NCBI GenBank assembly: GCA_017302355.1
Contig: JAFLDQ010000111.1
Span: forward strand, 1 to 11,293
Direction of reading: 5' to 3'
Source of the DNA: Dechloromonas sp.
GTDB taxonomy: Bacteria; Pseudomonadota; Gammaproteobacteria; Burkholderiales; Rhodocyclaceae
Length of the DNA stretch: 11,293 nt
Shown: piece by piece, positions 1-7,094 of the stretch
How positions within the stretch are numbered: the first letter of the stretch is position 1
Layout: each line of letters starts with the position of its first letter
Notes under the pieces: model-generated
Told to the model about the DNA's origin: nothing
Database searches by the model: none
Seen by the model: the letters and a program-made list of their open reading frames with translations, nothing else
Translations under genes and position numbers: made by a program

Positions 1-149
1 CGCGCCGCCTTTTCGGCATCGTCGTGGAACAGCTCGTAGAAGTCCCCCATCCGGTAAAACAGCAGCGTACCCGGATGCCGCGCCTTGAGCGCCAGGTACT
101 GGCGCATCATCGGGGTGTGTCTGGAGCAATCGTCTAGCGGCTTGGCCAT
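1..149 (-). CDS. mutS: DNA mismatch repair protein MutS, N-terminal fragment (continues past left edge)
   Basis: The first 49 codons of MutS, the ATPase that recognises mismatched bases and small loops and recruits MutL; it acts on DNA in the cytoplasm. The visible part is the start of the mismatch-binding domain I. It contains [12 protein letters not shown], then [13 protein letters not shown] with the Phe-Tyr-Glu motif at about residues 37-39; the Phe stacks on the mismatch and the Glu contacts it in characterised MutS proteins. The ATG at 147-149 fits the usual MutS N-terminal length. The upstream ATG-like triplets are out of frame. No strong Shine-Dalgarno is seen (a GAGGCAG lies too far upstream). 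It follows the pat gene after 62 bp with no convincing terminator between, so co-transcription is possible. The remaining roughly 800 residues lie outside the window. Confidence 0.92.
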   Translation of the reverse strand, partial: MAKPLDDCSRHTPMMRQYLALKARHPGTLLFYRMGDFYELFHDDAEKAA

Positions 150-211
150 CGGATTCTGTCGATCATCTGCCTCGAGCGTGGCGCCCGCCAGATCGGGACT
201 GGTCGCGGCGA

Positions 212-2905
212 TCAGCCGGTCAATGGCTTGATCACGCGCTTGACGGCGACGTCGTCGGGGTGCGGGTGGATGGTGAAGCCGAGGCTGGTCATCAGGTTGA
301 ACATCTTGCCGTTGGTCGACAGCACGTCGCCGACGACCGCGCGATAGCCCTTCTGGCGGGCGCAGTCGATCAGCGCCGTCATCAGCTTGCGGCCCACGCC
401 GCTCTTCTGCCAGGCGTCGCTCACCGCCAGGGCGAACTCGACCGACTCGCCGTCGGGATTGACCACGTAGCGGGCGACGCCGATCTGGACTTCCTTGCCT
501 TCATCGCCGGTCAGCGTGCCGACCAGCGCCATTTCGCGGTCGTAATCGATCTGCGTGAAGCGCACCAGCATCGTCGGCGTCAGCTCGCGCAGGGTATCCA
601 TGAAGCGGTAGTAGCGCGATTCGTCGGACATGCCCTTGACGAATTCCTGCTCCATCTCGGCATCTTCGGGCCGGATCGGCCGGATGGTGACCGGCGTGCC
701 GTCCTTCATCTGCCACTGCTGGGTCAGATGGACCGGGTAGGGATAGATCGCCATGTGCGCGTAGCGGTCGCCGCTGTTTCCCGAGATGTGGTCGACCACC
801 ATGCGCGCATCGGCGGCGATGGCGCCCTTCTCGTCGACGATCAGCGGGTTGATGTCGAGTTCCATCAGCCAGGGCAGTTCGCAGACCATCTCCGAAACGC
901 AGAGCAGCACCTCGCGCAGCGCCCGCTGGTCGACCGGCGGCATGTTGTGGAACTCGCCGAGAATGATCGAGGCGCGCGTCGAATCGATGAGATCCCGCGC
1001 CAGGAACTTGTTGAGCGGCGGCAACGCGACCGAACGGTCGCTGAAGACCTCGAAATCGAATCCGCCGGCGCCGAAGGAGATCACCGGGCCGAAGATGGGG
1101 TCGCGGAAGACGCCGATCATCATCTCGCGGCCATGCGGACGCGACAGGAAGGGCTCGATCGAAACGCCGTTGATCCTGGCTTTCGGCTGGCGCTTCTGGA
1201 CGGTGTCGATGATGTCGTGATAGGCATTGCGGACGGCCGGGGCGTTCATGATGTTGAGGCGCACCCCGCCGACTTCCGATTTGTGCTGGAGATCGGGCGA
1301 GTCGACCTTCATGGCGACCGGGAAGCCGATCTGTTCGGCCAGGAGCAGCGCCTCGGTCGCGGTTCGCGCCACCATCGTCTGGGCGACGGGCACGCGGAAG
1401 GCCCGCAGGATGGCCTTCGACTCCATCTCGGAGAGGACCTTGCGGCGCTCGGCGAGGAGGGCCTCGATCAGCATCTTGGCGCCTTCGGCTTCCGGACGGT
1501 CATGCTGGCGGGTCGGCTCCGGCGTCTGCAGCAGCAGCTTCTGGTTCCGGAAATACTTCGACATGTGATAGAACAGGTCGACCGCGGTCTCCGGGGTGCG
1601 GAAGGCGGGAATGCCGGATTCCTCGAGCAGCTTGCGGCCGCCGGTGACCTGGTCCTCGCCCATCCAGCAGCAGATGATCGAGCGGCTGGTGTCGTCGGTG
1701 ATCTCGACGATGGCCTTGGCCACCTCGAACGGGTTGGTCATCGCCTGCGGCGCGAGCAGCACCAGCGTGCCGTCGACGCCGCCGTCTCCGGTCACCATCT
1801 CGATGGTCTGACGATAGCGTTCGGGCGTCGCATCGCCGGCGATGTCGACCGGATTGCGGTGCGACCAGTTGAGCGGAAGGGTCTTGTTGAGCGCGGCCAT
1901 CGTCTCGGCCGACAGTTGAGCCAGGGGAATGCCGAGATCGCCGGCGCGGTCGGCCGCCATCGCGCCCGGCCCGCCGCCGTTGGTGATGATCGCCAGGCGG
2001 TTGCCCTGCGGACGGAATTTCGAGGCCAGCGCCTTGGCCGCATAGAAGAGCTGACCGATGTTGCTGACGCGGACGACGCCGGCGCGGCGCACGGCGGCTT
2101 CGAAGACCGTATCGGCAACCGCCGCCATCCCCGAGTGCGCCGCCGCCGCCAGCGATCCGGCTTCGTGGCGCCCGGTCTTGAGCAGGATGATCGGCTTGAT
2201 GCGGGCGGCCGAGCGCAGCGCGCTCATGAAGCGGCGGGCATTGCGGATGCCCTCGACGTACATCAGGATGTAATGCGTGCGGTTGTCGTAGATCAGGTAG
2301 TCGAGGATTTCGCCGAACTCGATGTCGATCGTCGTCCCCAGCGAGATCACCGACGAGAAGCCGATCTGGTTGCTCTTGGCCCAGTCGAGCGCCGCCGAGC
2401 ACATGGCGCCGGATTGCGAGACCAGCGCCAGGTTGCCGCGACCGGCGGTGACGCTGGCGAAGGTCGCATTGAGCCCGATGTCGGGACGGATGATGCCCAG
2501 GCAGTTGGGCCCGAGGATGCGCACGTTGTAGGCGCGCGCGATCTCGAGAACCTTGCGCTCGAGGGCGGCGCCGACGTGGCCCGATTCGGAAAACCCCGAG
2601 CTGACGATGATGACGTTGCGCACGCCGCAGCGACCGCACTGTTCGATGATCTTCGGCATCGTCTGCGGCCGGGTGGCGATGATCGCCATATCGACGCGGG
2701 CGCCGATTTCCTCGATCGTCTGGTAGGTCTGCTGGCCCTGGACGGTCTCGTGCTTCGGGTTGATGGCAAAGAGCTGGCCCTTGAAACCGGATGCCAGGAT
2801 GTTCTTGAAGATGATGTTGCCGACGGCGTTCTCACGGTCGGAAGCGCCGATGACGGCTACCGCGTCGGGCTCGAAAAGCGAGGTCAGATAGTGCTGTTCC
2901 AGCAT
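212..2905 (-). CDS. pat: Pat/YfiQ-type protein: NDP-forming acyl-CoA synthetase fused to GNAT lysine acetyltransferase
   Basis: 897 residues, close to E. coli PatZ (about 886). Domains in order: CoA-binding Rossmann domain (about 8-140, AVIGASDR), two succinyl-CoA-ligase-like domains (about 155-450), ATP-grasp domain (about 490-705, with HKSEVGGV at 541-548), and a C-terminal GNAT domain (about 735-890). The GNAT domain keeps the acetyl-CoA loop QKSGVG (833-838) and Glu823 in VEFALAVSD, aligned with the catalytic Glu of Salmonella Pat. Family members acetylate lysines of metabolic enzymes, classically acetyl-CoA synthetase Acs. Unusually, AAHSGMAA keeps His257, the phosphohistidine position of active ADP-forming acetyl-CoA synthetases, so the ligase half may be active. 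The ATG at 2903-2905 has AAGGGG six bases upstream. A CATAAT -10-like hexamer (2926-2931) lies upstream without a good -35. Acyl specificity and protein targets cannot be read. Confidence 0.93.
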   Translation of the reverse strand: MLEQHYLTSLFEPDAVAVIGASDRENAVGNIIFKNILASGFKGQLFAINPKHETVQGQQTYQTIEEIGARVDMAIIATRPQTMPKIIEQCGRCGVRNVIIVSSGFSESGHVGAALERKVLEIARAYNVRILGPNCLGIIRPDIGLNATFASVTAGRGNLALVSQSGAMCSAALDWAKSNQIGFSSVISLGTTIDIEFGEILDYLIYDNRTHYILMYVEGIRNARRFMSALRSAARIKPIILLKTGRHEAGSLAAAAHSGMAAVADTVFEAAVRRAGVVRVSNIGQLFYAAKALASKFRPQGNRLAIITNGGGPGAMAADRAGDLGIPLAQLSAETMAALNKTLPLNWSHRNPVDIAGDATPERYRQTIEMVTGDGGVDGTLVLLAPQAMTNPFEVAKAIVEITDDTSRSIICCWMGEDQVTGGRKLLEESGIPAFRTPETAVDLFYHMSKYFRNQKLLLQTPEPTRQHDRPEAEGAKMLIEALLAERRKVLSEMESKAILRAFRVPVAQTMVARTATEALLLAEQIGFPVAMKVDSPDLQHKSEVGGVRLNIMNAPAVRNAYHDIIDTVQKRQPKARINGVSIEPFLSRPHGREMMIGVFRDPIFGPVISFGAGGFDFEVFSDRSVALPPLNKFLARDLIDSTRASIILGEFHNMPPVDQRALREVLLCVSEMVCELPWLMELDINPLIVDEKGAIAADARMVVDHISGNSGDRYAHMAIYPYPVHLTQQWQMKDGTPVTIRPIRPEDAEMEQEFVKGMSDESRYYRFMDTLRELTPTMLVRFTQIDYDREMALVGTLTGDEGKEVQIGVARYVVNPDGESVEFALAVSDAWQKSGVGRKLMTALIDCARQKGYRAVVGDVLSTNGKMFNLMTSLGFTIHPHPDDVAVKRVIKPLTG

Positions 2906-2911
2906 GGGAAG

Positions 2912-2917
2912 CCCCTT
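2912..2917 (-). promoter_or_regulatory. Ribosome binding site of pat
   Basis: On the minus strand this reads AAGGGG, six bases before the ATG at 2903-2905. It supports that start. Confidence 0.6.
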
Positions 2918-2981
2918 GTCGGGAGATTATGGTGCGATGCAGCATGGTAACACATCGCCCAGACGCCTTCCATCGCCGGAC

Positions 2982-2997
2982 TAGGCGGCGGCGCCTA
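2982..2997 (-). terminator. Small hairpin at the osmC stop codon (possible weak terminator)
   Basis: TAGGCG and CGCCTA form a perfect 6-bp stem around a 4-base loop. One arm includes the osmC TAG stop codon. No T-run follows on either strand, so this is not a canonical intrinsic terminator. It might slow transcription between osmC and pat, or it may simply reflect the GC-rich sequence. Confidence 0.25.
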
Positions 2998-3399
2998 ATC
3001 GGCCACTTCCGAAGCGATCACCAGCGGTTGTCCCAGCGCTCTGTGCACCGGGCACTTGTTGGCGATTTCCAGCAGCCGCGCGCGCTGCGCGACGGTCAGG
3101 TCGCCTTCCAGGGTGATTCTGCGGATGATGCGCTCGCGCGCAATGCCGGCGACCTGGACCGTGTCGTGGCTCAGGCGGACGCTGATCCGCGACAGTGGCA
3201 GACCCTTGCGTTCGGCATACATGCGCAGGGTCATCGACGTGCAGGCGCCGAGGCCGGCCATGACCAGTTCGAGCGGCGCCGGCCCGGCATCCGCGCCGCC
3301 GGCGGCGACCGGCTCGTCGGCGAGCAAACGGTGCTCGCCAACGATGACTTCCTGCTGGTATCTTCCCTGACCATTCTCGCGAACGACGACTTCCGCCAT
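2995..3399 (-). CDS. OsmC/Ohr-family thiol redox protein
   Basis: 134 residues. OsmC/Ohr proteins are small cytoplasmic dimers that reduce organic hydroperoxides or related electrophiles with two cysteines. Both are present: Cys53 in LVMAGLGACTSMTLRMYA and Cys116 in IANKCPVHRAL. The PLELVMAGLGAC and ANKCPVHRAL signatures place it in the general OsmC group rather than classical Ohr, so the physiological substrate is open. The frame is open 10 codons further upstream, but the ATG at 3397-3399 is chosen because GGGGAGG lies five bases before it. It points away from the methyltransferase gene, and the two starts may overlap. pat follows 89 bp downstream on the same strand. The family is often induced by oxidative or osmotic stress, but no operator is recognisable here. 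Confidence 0.9.
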   Translation of the reverse strand: MAEVVVRENGQGRYQQEVIVGEHRLLADEPVAAGGADAGPAPLELVMAGLGACTSMTLRMYAERKGLPLSRISVRLSHDTVQVAGIARERIIRRITLEGDLTVAQRARLLEIANKCPVHRALGQPLVIASEVAD

Positions 3400-3937
3400 G
3401 ACTGCCTCCCCGAATCGACACGCCGCCATGATACCGCCGTCGCCGTGGGTCGTGGGCCATCTGCCGCTGATAGCCGCCGGCGGGCGCGTCCTCGACCTCG
3501 CCTGCGGCGCCGGCCGTCATGCCCGGCTGTTGGCGGCGGCGGGCTACGAGGTGGTTGCGGTCGACCGCGATTTCGCGGCGATTTCCGCTTTGCGCGGGGC
3601 GCCGGGGATCACGGCGCTGCAACTCGACCTCGAAGGCGGCGACTGGCCGCTGGCCGGCGAGCGCTTTGCCGGCGTCATCGTCGCCAACTATCTGTGGCGG
3701 CCGCGATTGCCCGAGATCTGCGCCTTGCCCGGCGAGCGCGGCGTCCTGATCTACGAGACCTTCATGGTCGGCAACGAGGCCCATGGCAAGCCTTCCAACC
3801 CGGAGTTCCTGCTGCGTCCGGGGGAACTGCGCGCCGTCGCCAAGGCGGCCGGCCTGCGCGAGATCGCCTTCACGGAGGGCTATGTCGAGCGTCCGAAGCC
3901 GGCGTTGCGTCAGGCGATCTGCGCCGTCCGCGAGTGA
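3398..3937 (+). CDS. Small class I SAM-dependent methyltransferase
   Basis: 179 residues (169 from the second ATG). The Rossmann core shows motif I, RVLDLACGAGRHARLL (about 30-45), and an acidic residue ending strand 2 in VVAVDRD (Asp56), which would bind the ribose of S-adenosylmethionine. Later come a motif IV-like GVIVANYLWRP and GVLIYETFMVGNEAHGKPSN. It resembles the TehB/UbiE-like small-molecule methyltransferases, but the substrate cannot be told. Two in-frame ATGs are possible. The one at 3398 overlaps the osmC start codon. The one at 3428 gives MIPPSPWV, which looks like the usual N-terminus of such proteins. Neither has a clear Shine-Dalgarno. The 3' end overlaps the convergent mnmH by 28 bp. 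High confidence in the gene, moderate in the start. Confidence 0.83.
   Translation: MTASPNRHAAMIPPSPWVVGHLPLIAAGGRVLDLACGAGRHARLLAAAGYEVVAVDRDFAAISALRGAPGITALQLDLEGGDWPLAGERFAGVIVANYLWRPRLPEICALPGERGVLIYETFMVGNEAHGKPSNPEFLLRPGELRAVAKAAGLREIAFTEGYVERPKPALRQAICAVRE
3405..3411 (-). promoter_or_regulatory. Ribosome binding site deciding the osmC-family start
   Basis: The minus-strand sequence GGGGAGG lies five bases before the ATG at 3397-3399. It favours this start over the in-frame ATG 30 bases upstream. It would lie inside the first codons of the methyltransferase if that gene starts at 3398. Confidence 0.7.
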
Positions 3938-4971
3938 GCGATGCGGGCGGCGATGGCGGCGATGCCCGCAGCCGAGAGATCGTCGGTCGCGAAGACGCCG
4001 GCGCCGCGGTGGCCGGTGAAGTTGTGGTCCTGCGAACGCTGGTAGAGCGGGTCGTAGTGCTCTTCCAGCAGGGCGCGAACGAGCGCCGGCCACTCGCCGG
4101 CGGCGATCATTTCGTGCCAGCGCTCCATGGTCTTGCGGCTGACCAGGTTCCTGAGCACCAGGAGGCGTTCGCCGAGGAGCGCCGGCATCGCCGGAAAATA
4201 GGCGTAGTCGGTCAGCAGGAAGGCGACGCGCGCCGCCAGCGTCGCGTCGATGCGGATGCATTCGCCGCCGCGGATGCGTTCGATGAGGGCGTCCGGCAGG
4301 TGCAGGCGGCCGATCCTGCGGCTTTCCGCCTCGACGAACACCGGCCGCGCCGGGTCGAAGCCCTGCAGTTCGCGCAGGAGCAGCGTCTCGAACCATTTCT
4401 GGCCCGGCTGCGGCTGTCCAGGCAATACGCCGAGGACCGAACCCTTGTGGCTGGCCAGCGTCTCGAGGTCGAGAACTTGCTGTCCGAGCGCGCCGATTGC
4501 CTGCAGGATGCGCGTCTTGCCGCTGCCGGTGGCGCCGCAGATGACCTGAAAATCGAAAGCCTGCGGCAGGCGCTCGAGTTGCGCGACGACGTGGCCGCGC
4601 CAGGTCTTGTAGCCGCCGTCGAGCTGGCCGGCCTTCCAGCCGATGGCGCGGAAGACGGTGGCCATCGAGCCGCTGCGGTTGCCGCCGCGCCAGCAGTAGA
4701 TCAGCGGCTTCCAGTCCCGCGGCTTGCCGAGAAAGCGTTCGCGCAGATGGCGGCCGATGTTCTCGGAGATCAGCGCGGCGCCGACCTTCCTGGCCTCGAA
4801 CGGGGAGACCTGCTTGTAGAGCGTGCCGACCTCGGCGCGCTGCGCGTCGTCGAGGACCGGGCAGTTGATGGCGCCGGGAATGTGGTCTTCGGCAAATTCG
4901 GCGGGGGAGCGGACGTCGATGATTTCGTCGAAGCCGCCGAGATCGGCAAGGGGTGAGCGGTCGGCGGTCAT
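3910..4971 (-). CDS. mnmH: tRNA 2-selenouridine synthase MnmH (SelU/YbbB)
   Basis: 353 residues, the usual family size. MnmH replaces sulfur with selenium at wobble 2-thiouridine (position 34) of Lys, Glu and Gln tRNAs; it first geranylates the sulfur and then uses selenophosphate. The N-terminal rhodanese domain has FDEIIDVRSPAEFAEDHIPG and the catalytic Cys93 in IYCWRGGNRSG (Cys97 in E. coli). The C-terminal P-loop domain starts with CGATGSGKT (Walker A about 146-153), which is rare next to a rhodanese domain and diagnostic of this enzyme. The ATG at 4969-4971 is three bases after the tesA TAG, implying translational coupling. Its last 28 bp overlap the convergent methyltransferase gene. 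Its presence implies that the organism makes selenophosphate (SelD), whose gene is not in this window. Confidence 0.95.
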   Translation of the reverse strand: MTADRSPLADLGGFDEIIDVRSPAEFAEDHIPGAINCPVLDDAQRAEVGTLYKQVSPFEARKVGAALISENIGRHLRERFLGKPRDWKPLIYCWRGGNRSGSMATVFRAIGWKAGQLDGGYKTWRGHVVAQLERLPQAFDFQVICGATGSGKTRILQAIGALGQQVLDLETLASHKGSVLGVLPGQPQPGQKWFETLLLRELQGFDPARPVFVEAESRRIGRLHLPDALIERIRGGECIRIDATLAARVAFLLTDYAYFPAMPALLGERLLVLRNLVSRKTMERWHEMIAAGEWPALVRALLEEHYDPLYQRSQDHNFTGHRGAGVFATDDLSAAGIAAIAARIAHSRTAQIA

Positions 4972-4974
4972 GCG

Positions 4975-5577
4975 CTATTTCAGCAGCGGCTGCAGGCCGG
5001 GCCAGACGTGATCGAGGATCAGCGGCTGCGCCTCGGGTGTCGGATGGATGCCGTCGGCAAGGAAATGGGCCGGGTTGGCGGCAATCGGCGCCAGCAGGAA
5101 ATCCAGCGCGGCGCTTTTCTTGCGCCTGGCGGTGTCCGCGAAACTCTTTGCGAATTCCGCGGCGTAGGGGCCGTAGTTGGGCGGCAGGCGCATGCCGACG
5201 AGCAGCGTGCGCGCTCCGGTCGACTGGGCGGCATCGAGCATGGCGGCGAGGTTGTCGCGCATCTGGCCGAGCGGCAGGCCGCGCAGTCCGTCGTTGGCGC
5301 CGAGGGCGATGACGACGACGGCCGGCTTGTGGCGCTGCAGCGCTTCCGGCAGCCGGGCGCGTCCGCCGGCGGTGGTCTCGCCGGAAATCGAGACATTGAC
5401 GACGCTATAATCGAGGCGTCTTTCGCTCAGGCGCTTTTCCAGCAACGACGGCCACGCCTGTTCGGGGCGGATGCCGTAGCCGGCGGAGAGAGAGTCGCCG
5501 AAGATCAAAATGGTTCGCGCGGCCAGCGCCGGCGTGGCGGAAAAGAGCAGGGCAACGAGGAGCAGGGCAGTCCGCAT
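4975..5577 (-). CDS. tesA: TesA-type SGNH esterase / lysophospholipase, exported
   Basis: 200 residues. A Sec signal peptide is clear: MRTALLLVALLFSATPALA, cleaved after ALA at about residue 19. The four SGNH blocks follow: GDSLSAGYG (Ser29), SISGETTAGG (Gly66), ALGANDGLRG (Asn95) and DGIHPTPEAQP (Asp175, His178). TesA is a periplasmic enzyme with thioesterase, arylesterase and lysophospholipase activity. The frame is open about 118 codons further upstream, but that stretch is antisense to ybbA. The ATG at 5575-5577, directly followed by the signal peptide, is the obvious start. No strong Shine-Dalgarno is seen. The ybbA start overlaps it by two bases on the other strand, so each promoter must lie inside the other gene. 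mnmH follows after 3 bp. The tesA/ybbA divergent pair is also known from E. coli. Confidence 0.94.
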   Translation of the reverse strand: MRTALLLVALLFSATPALAARTILIFGDSLSAGYGIRPEQAWPSLLEKRLSERRLDYSVVNVSISGETTAGGRARLPEALQRHKPAVVVIALGANDGLRGLPLGQMRDNLAAMLDAAQSTGARTLLVGMRLPPNYGPYAAEFAKSFADTARRKKSAALDFLLAPIAANPAHFLADGIHPTPEAQPLILDHVWPGLQPLLK

Positions 5578-6247
5578 GATCGAGAAACCGGTGGTTGAAG
5601 TGGCGGGGTTGGGCAAGACCGTCGATAACGGCGGCGAGCCGCTGACGATTTTGCAGGATATTTCGTTTTCGGTCATGTCCGGGGAAACGGTGGCCATCGT
5701 CGGCGCCTCGGGCTCGGGAAAATCGACCCTGCTCGGGCTGCTCGCCGGCCTCGATATTCCCACTTCCGGCGAAGTCCGTCTCGACGGCGTCTCGCTGGCG
5801 GCGCTCGACGAGGATGAACGCGCCCGCCAGCGTGGCAGGCTGCTCGGCTTCGTCTTCCAGTCGTTCCAGTTGCTGCCGTCGCTCAACGCGCTGGAAAACG
5901 TCATGCTGCCGCTGGAATTGGCCGGTTCCAAGGGGTCGACCGCAACCGCCCGCGACTGGCTGGTGCGGGTCGGGCTCGAACACCGGCTCAGGCATTACCC
6001 GAAACATCTGTCCGGCGGCGAGCAGCAGCGCGTCGCGCTGGCCCGCGCCTTCGCCCCGAGCCCGCGGCTGGTGCTGGCCGATGAACCGACCGGCAACCTC
6101 GACGCGGCGACCGGCCAGCAGATCATCGACATGATGTTCGACCTCAACGCCAGGCAGGGAACGACGCTGGTCCTCGTCACCCACGACGAGGCGATTGCCG
6201 CCCGCTGCGCGCGGATCCTGCGGATCCATTCGGGGCGGCTCGCCTGA
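5576..6247 (+). CDS. ybbA: ABC transporter ATPase, YbbA (LolD/MacB-like)
   Basis: 223 residues with a full ATPase set: Walker A GASGSGKST (43-51), Q-loop Gln95 in GFVFQSFQLLPSLNALENV, signature LSGGEQQR (145-152), Walker B LVLADEP with Glu170, D-loop NLDA, and His203 in LVTHD. The FQSFQLLP and LNALENVMLPLEL segments are typical of the LolD/MacB/YbbA type VII group, which drives FtsX-like permeases in the inner membrane. The open frame extends 22 codons upstream, but those codons are antisense to the tesA signal peptide. The ATG at 5576 matches the family N-terminus, with AGGGCAG five bases before it. In E. coli ybbA is followed by the large permease gene ybbP. Here no permease follows, so the partner is missing or lies elsewhere. 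The exported substrate is unknown. Confidence 0.94.
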   Translation: MIEKPVVEVAGLGKTVDNGGEPLTILQDISFSVMSGETVAIVGASGSGKSTLLGLLAGLDIPTSGEVRLDGVSLAALDEDERARQRGRLLGFVFQSFQLLPSLNALENVMLPLELAGSKGSTATARDWLVRVGLEHRLRHYPKHLSGGEQQRVALARAFAPSPRLVLADEPTGNLDAATGQQIIDMMFDLNARQGTTLVLVTHDEAIAARCARILRIHSGRLA

Positions 6248-6296
6248 GCGGGCGGGCTGGCGCGCATCGCCGGGCGTGACCTGGTCGCCGTGCGCT

Positions 6297-6317
6297 GCCG
6301 CCGGCTCTGTCGGCGGC
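6297..6317. terminator. Strong GC hairpin 50 bp after ybbA (possible terminator)
   Basis: GCCGCCG and CGGCGGC form a 7-bp stem with a 7-base loop. No T-run follows on either strand, so Rho-independent termination is doubtful. The position between ybbA and sixA is where a terminator would be expected. Confidence 0.25.
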
Positions 6318-6355
6318 GCGGCGTCGCGGCACAATCGATCGGGAAATGGAATAAG

Positions 6356-6550
6356 ATGGCCGGCAGGAGAGTCCGGTCGCCGCGGGACGGCCTGCCCGCA
6401 TCCCGCCGTCCGCCGCATGGGGTCCGCATCCGCGACGCGACGGCGCTCCCGCCTTGCCCGGCGGCGGCTCTCGAGTCGGCGCGCATCGTCGCGACGTGGC
6501 GCAATGGTGATTTGCTCGAGGAGTTCCGGAAATGGTTGAGGCGACACTGA
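6356..6550 (+). CDS. Possible small protein of unknown function upstream of sixA
   Basis: This 64-codon ORF fills most of the otherwise empty 284-bp gap between ybbA (stop 6247) and sixA (start 6532). It begins MAGRRVRSP after the locally AT-rich GGAATAAG and ends with the plausible amphipathic helix LLEEFRKWLRRH. Counted by hand, GC is roughly 83% at third, 70% at first and 62% at second codon positions, the order expected for coding DNA here. The second-position value is high, however, and the Arg/Pro-rich composition is also what non-coding GC-rich DNA gives. Its last 19 bp overlap the sixA start in another frame and include the sixA ribosome binding site, so it could be coupled to sixA. 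I recognise no family. It may be spurious. Confidence 0.22.
   Translation: MAGRRVRSPRDGLPASRRPPHGVRIRDATALPPCPAAALESARIVATWRNGDLLEEFRKWLRRH
6518..6523 (+). promoter_or_regulatory. Ribosome binding site of sixA
   Basis: GAGGAG lies eight bases before the ATG at 6532. It fixes the sixA start. Confidence 0.65.
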
Positions 6551-7047
6551 GATTGTTCATTCTTCGTCATGGGAAGTCCGACTGGGGTACCGGCCAGCCC
6601 GACTTCGACCGGCCGCTGGCCGGACGCGGCCGATCCGGGGCGCAGAAGGTCGGCGCCTGGATGAAGGACGAGGGACTGCTGCCCGATCGGGTCATCAGTT
6701 CGCCGGCGCAGCGGGCGCGGGAGACCGCCGAGTCGGTATGCCGGTCGCTCGGGCTCAAGGAGCGCGCGATCTGCTTCGACGAGAGAATCTACGGGGGGTC
6801 GGTCGCCGAGATGCTGGCCGCCCTGGCGGATCATGCGGCGGATGCGCGCCAGGTGCTGCTGGTCGGGCACAACCCGGGCCTCGAGGAACTGGTCGAATTC
6901 CTCGCGCGGGGGCCGCTTGCCCAGCCCGACGACGGCAAGTTGCTGCCGACGGCCGCGCTGGCCGTGCTGCGCCCGCTGGCCGGCTGGGGTTCGCTGGGGC
7001 GGGGGGCGGCCGAATTGCTGTCGATCACCCGGCCGGGCGAAATGTGA
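6532..7047 (+). CDS. sixA: Phosphohistidine phosphatase SixA (histidine phosphatase family)
   Basis: 171 residues, typical of SixA. The catalytic signature LFILRHGKSDW carries the nucleophile His13 within the Arg-His-Gly triad. SSPAQRARETA (57-67) supplies further phosphate-binding arginines, and VGHNPGLEEL carries the second histidine, His113. SixA removes phosphate from histidines on signalling proteins: the Hpt domain of ArcB was the first proposed target, and the nitrogen phosphotransferase protein NPr/PtsN route was proposed later. It is cytoplasmic. The start at 6532 is fixed by the GAGGAG ribosome binding site. It is separated from ybbA by 284 bp and converges on the pyruvyl transferase gene, leaving a 47-bp gap between the two stops. 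No signalling or polyphosphate gene adjoins it, so its local partner is unknown. Confidence 0.92.
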   Translation: MVEATLRLFILRHGKSDWGTGQPDFDRPLAGRGRSGAQKVGAWMKDEGLLPDRVISSPAQRARETAESVCRSLGLKERAICFDERIYGGSVAEMLAALADHAADARQVLLVGHNPGLEELVEFLARGPLAQPDDGKLLPTAALAVLRPLAGWGSLGRGAAELLSITRPGEM

Positions 7048-7094
7048 GGTAGCCGCCGGAGCGCCAGCCGCCCGTTCCGCCCCGGCGCCGGCGC

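Noticed and set aside
260..2950. An 896-codon open frame on the plus strand opposite pat
   Set aside because: The minus-strand frame has clear catalytic domains along its length. The plus-strand product is rich in His, Arg, Asp and Gly with no domain, as expected from the complement of a GC-rich gene.
3400..3429. Ten-codon extension of the osmC-family protein
   Set aside because: The internal ATG has an excellent ribosome binding site and matches the family N-terminus.
2929..4956. A 675-codon plus-strand open frame across osmC, the methyltransferase and mnmH
   Set aside because: It crosses three recognisable genes in other frames, and the product shows no motif.
5578..5931. N-terminal extension of tesA by 118 codons
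   Set aside because: It is antisense to ybbA, is Ser/Pro/Arg-rich, and would bury the signal peptide inside the protein.
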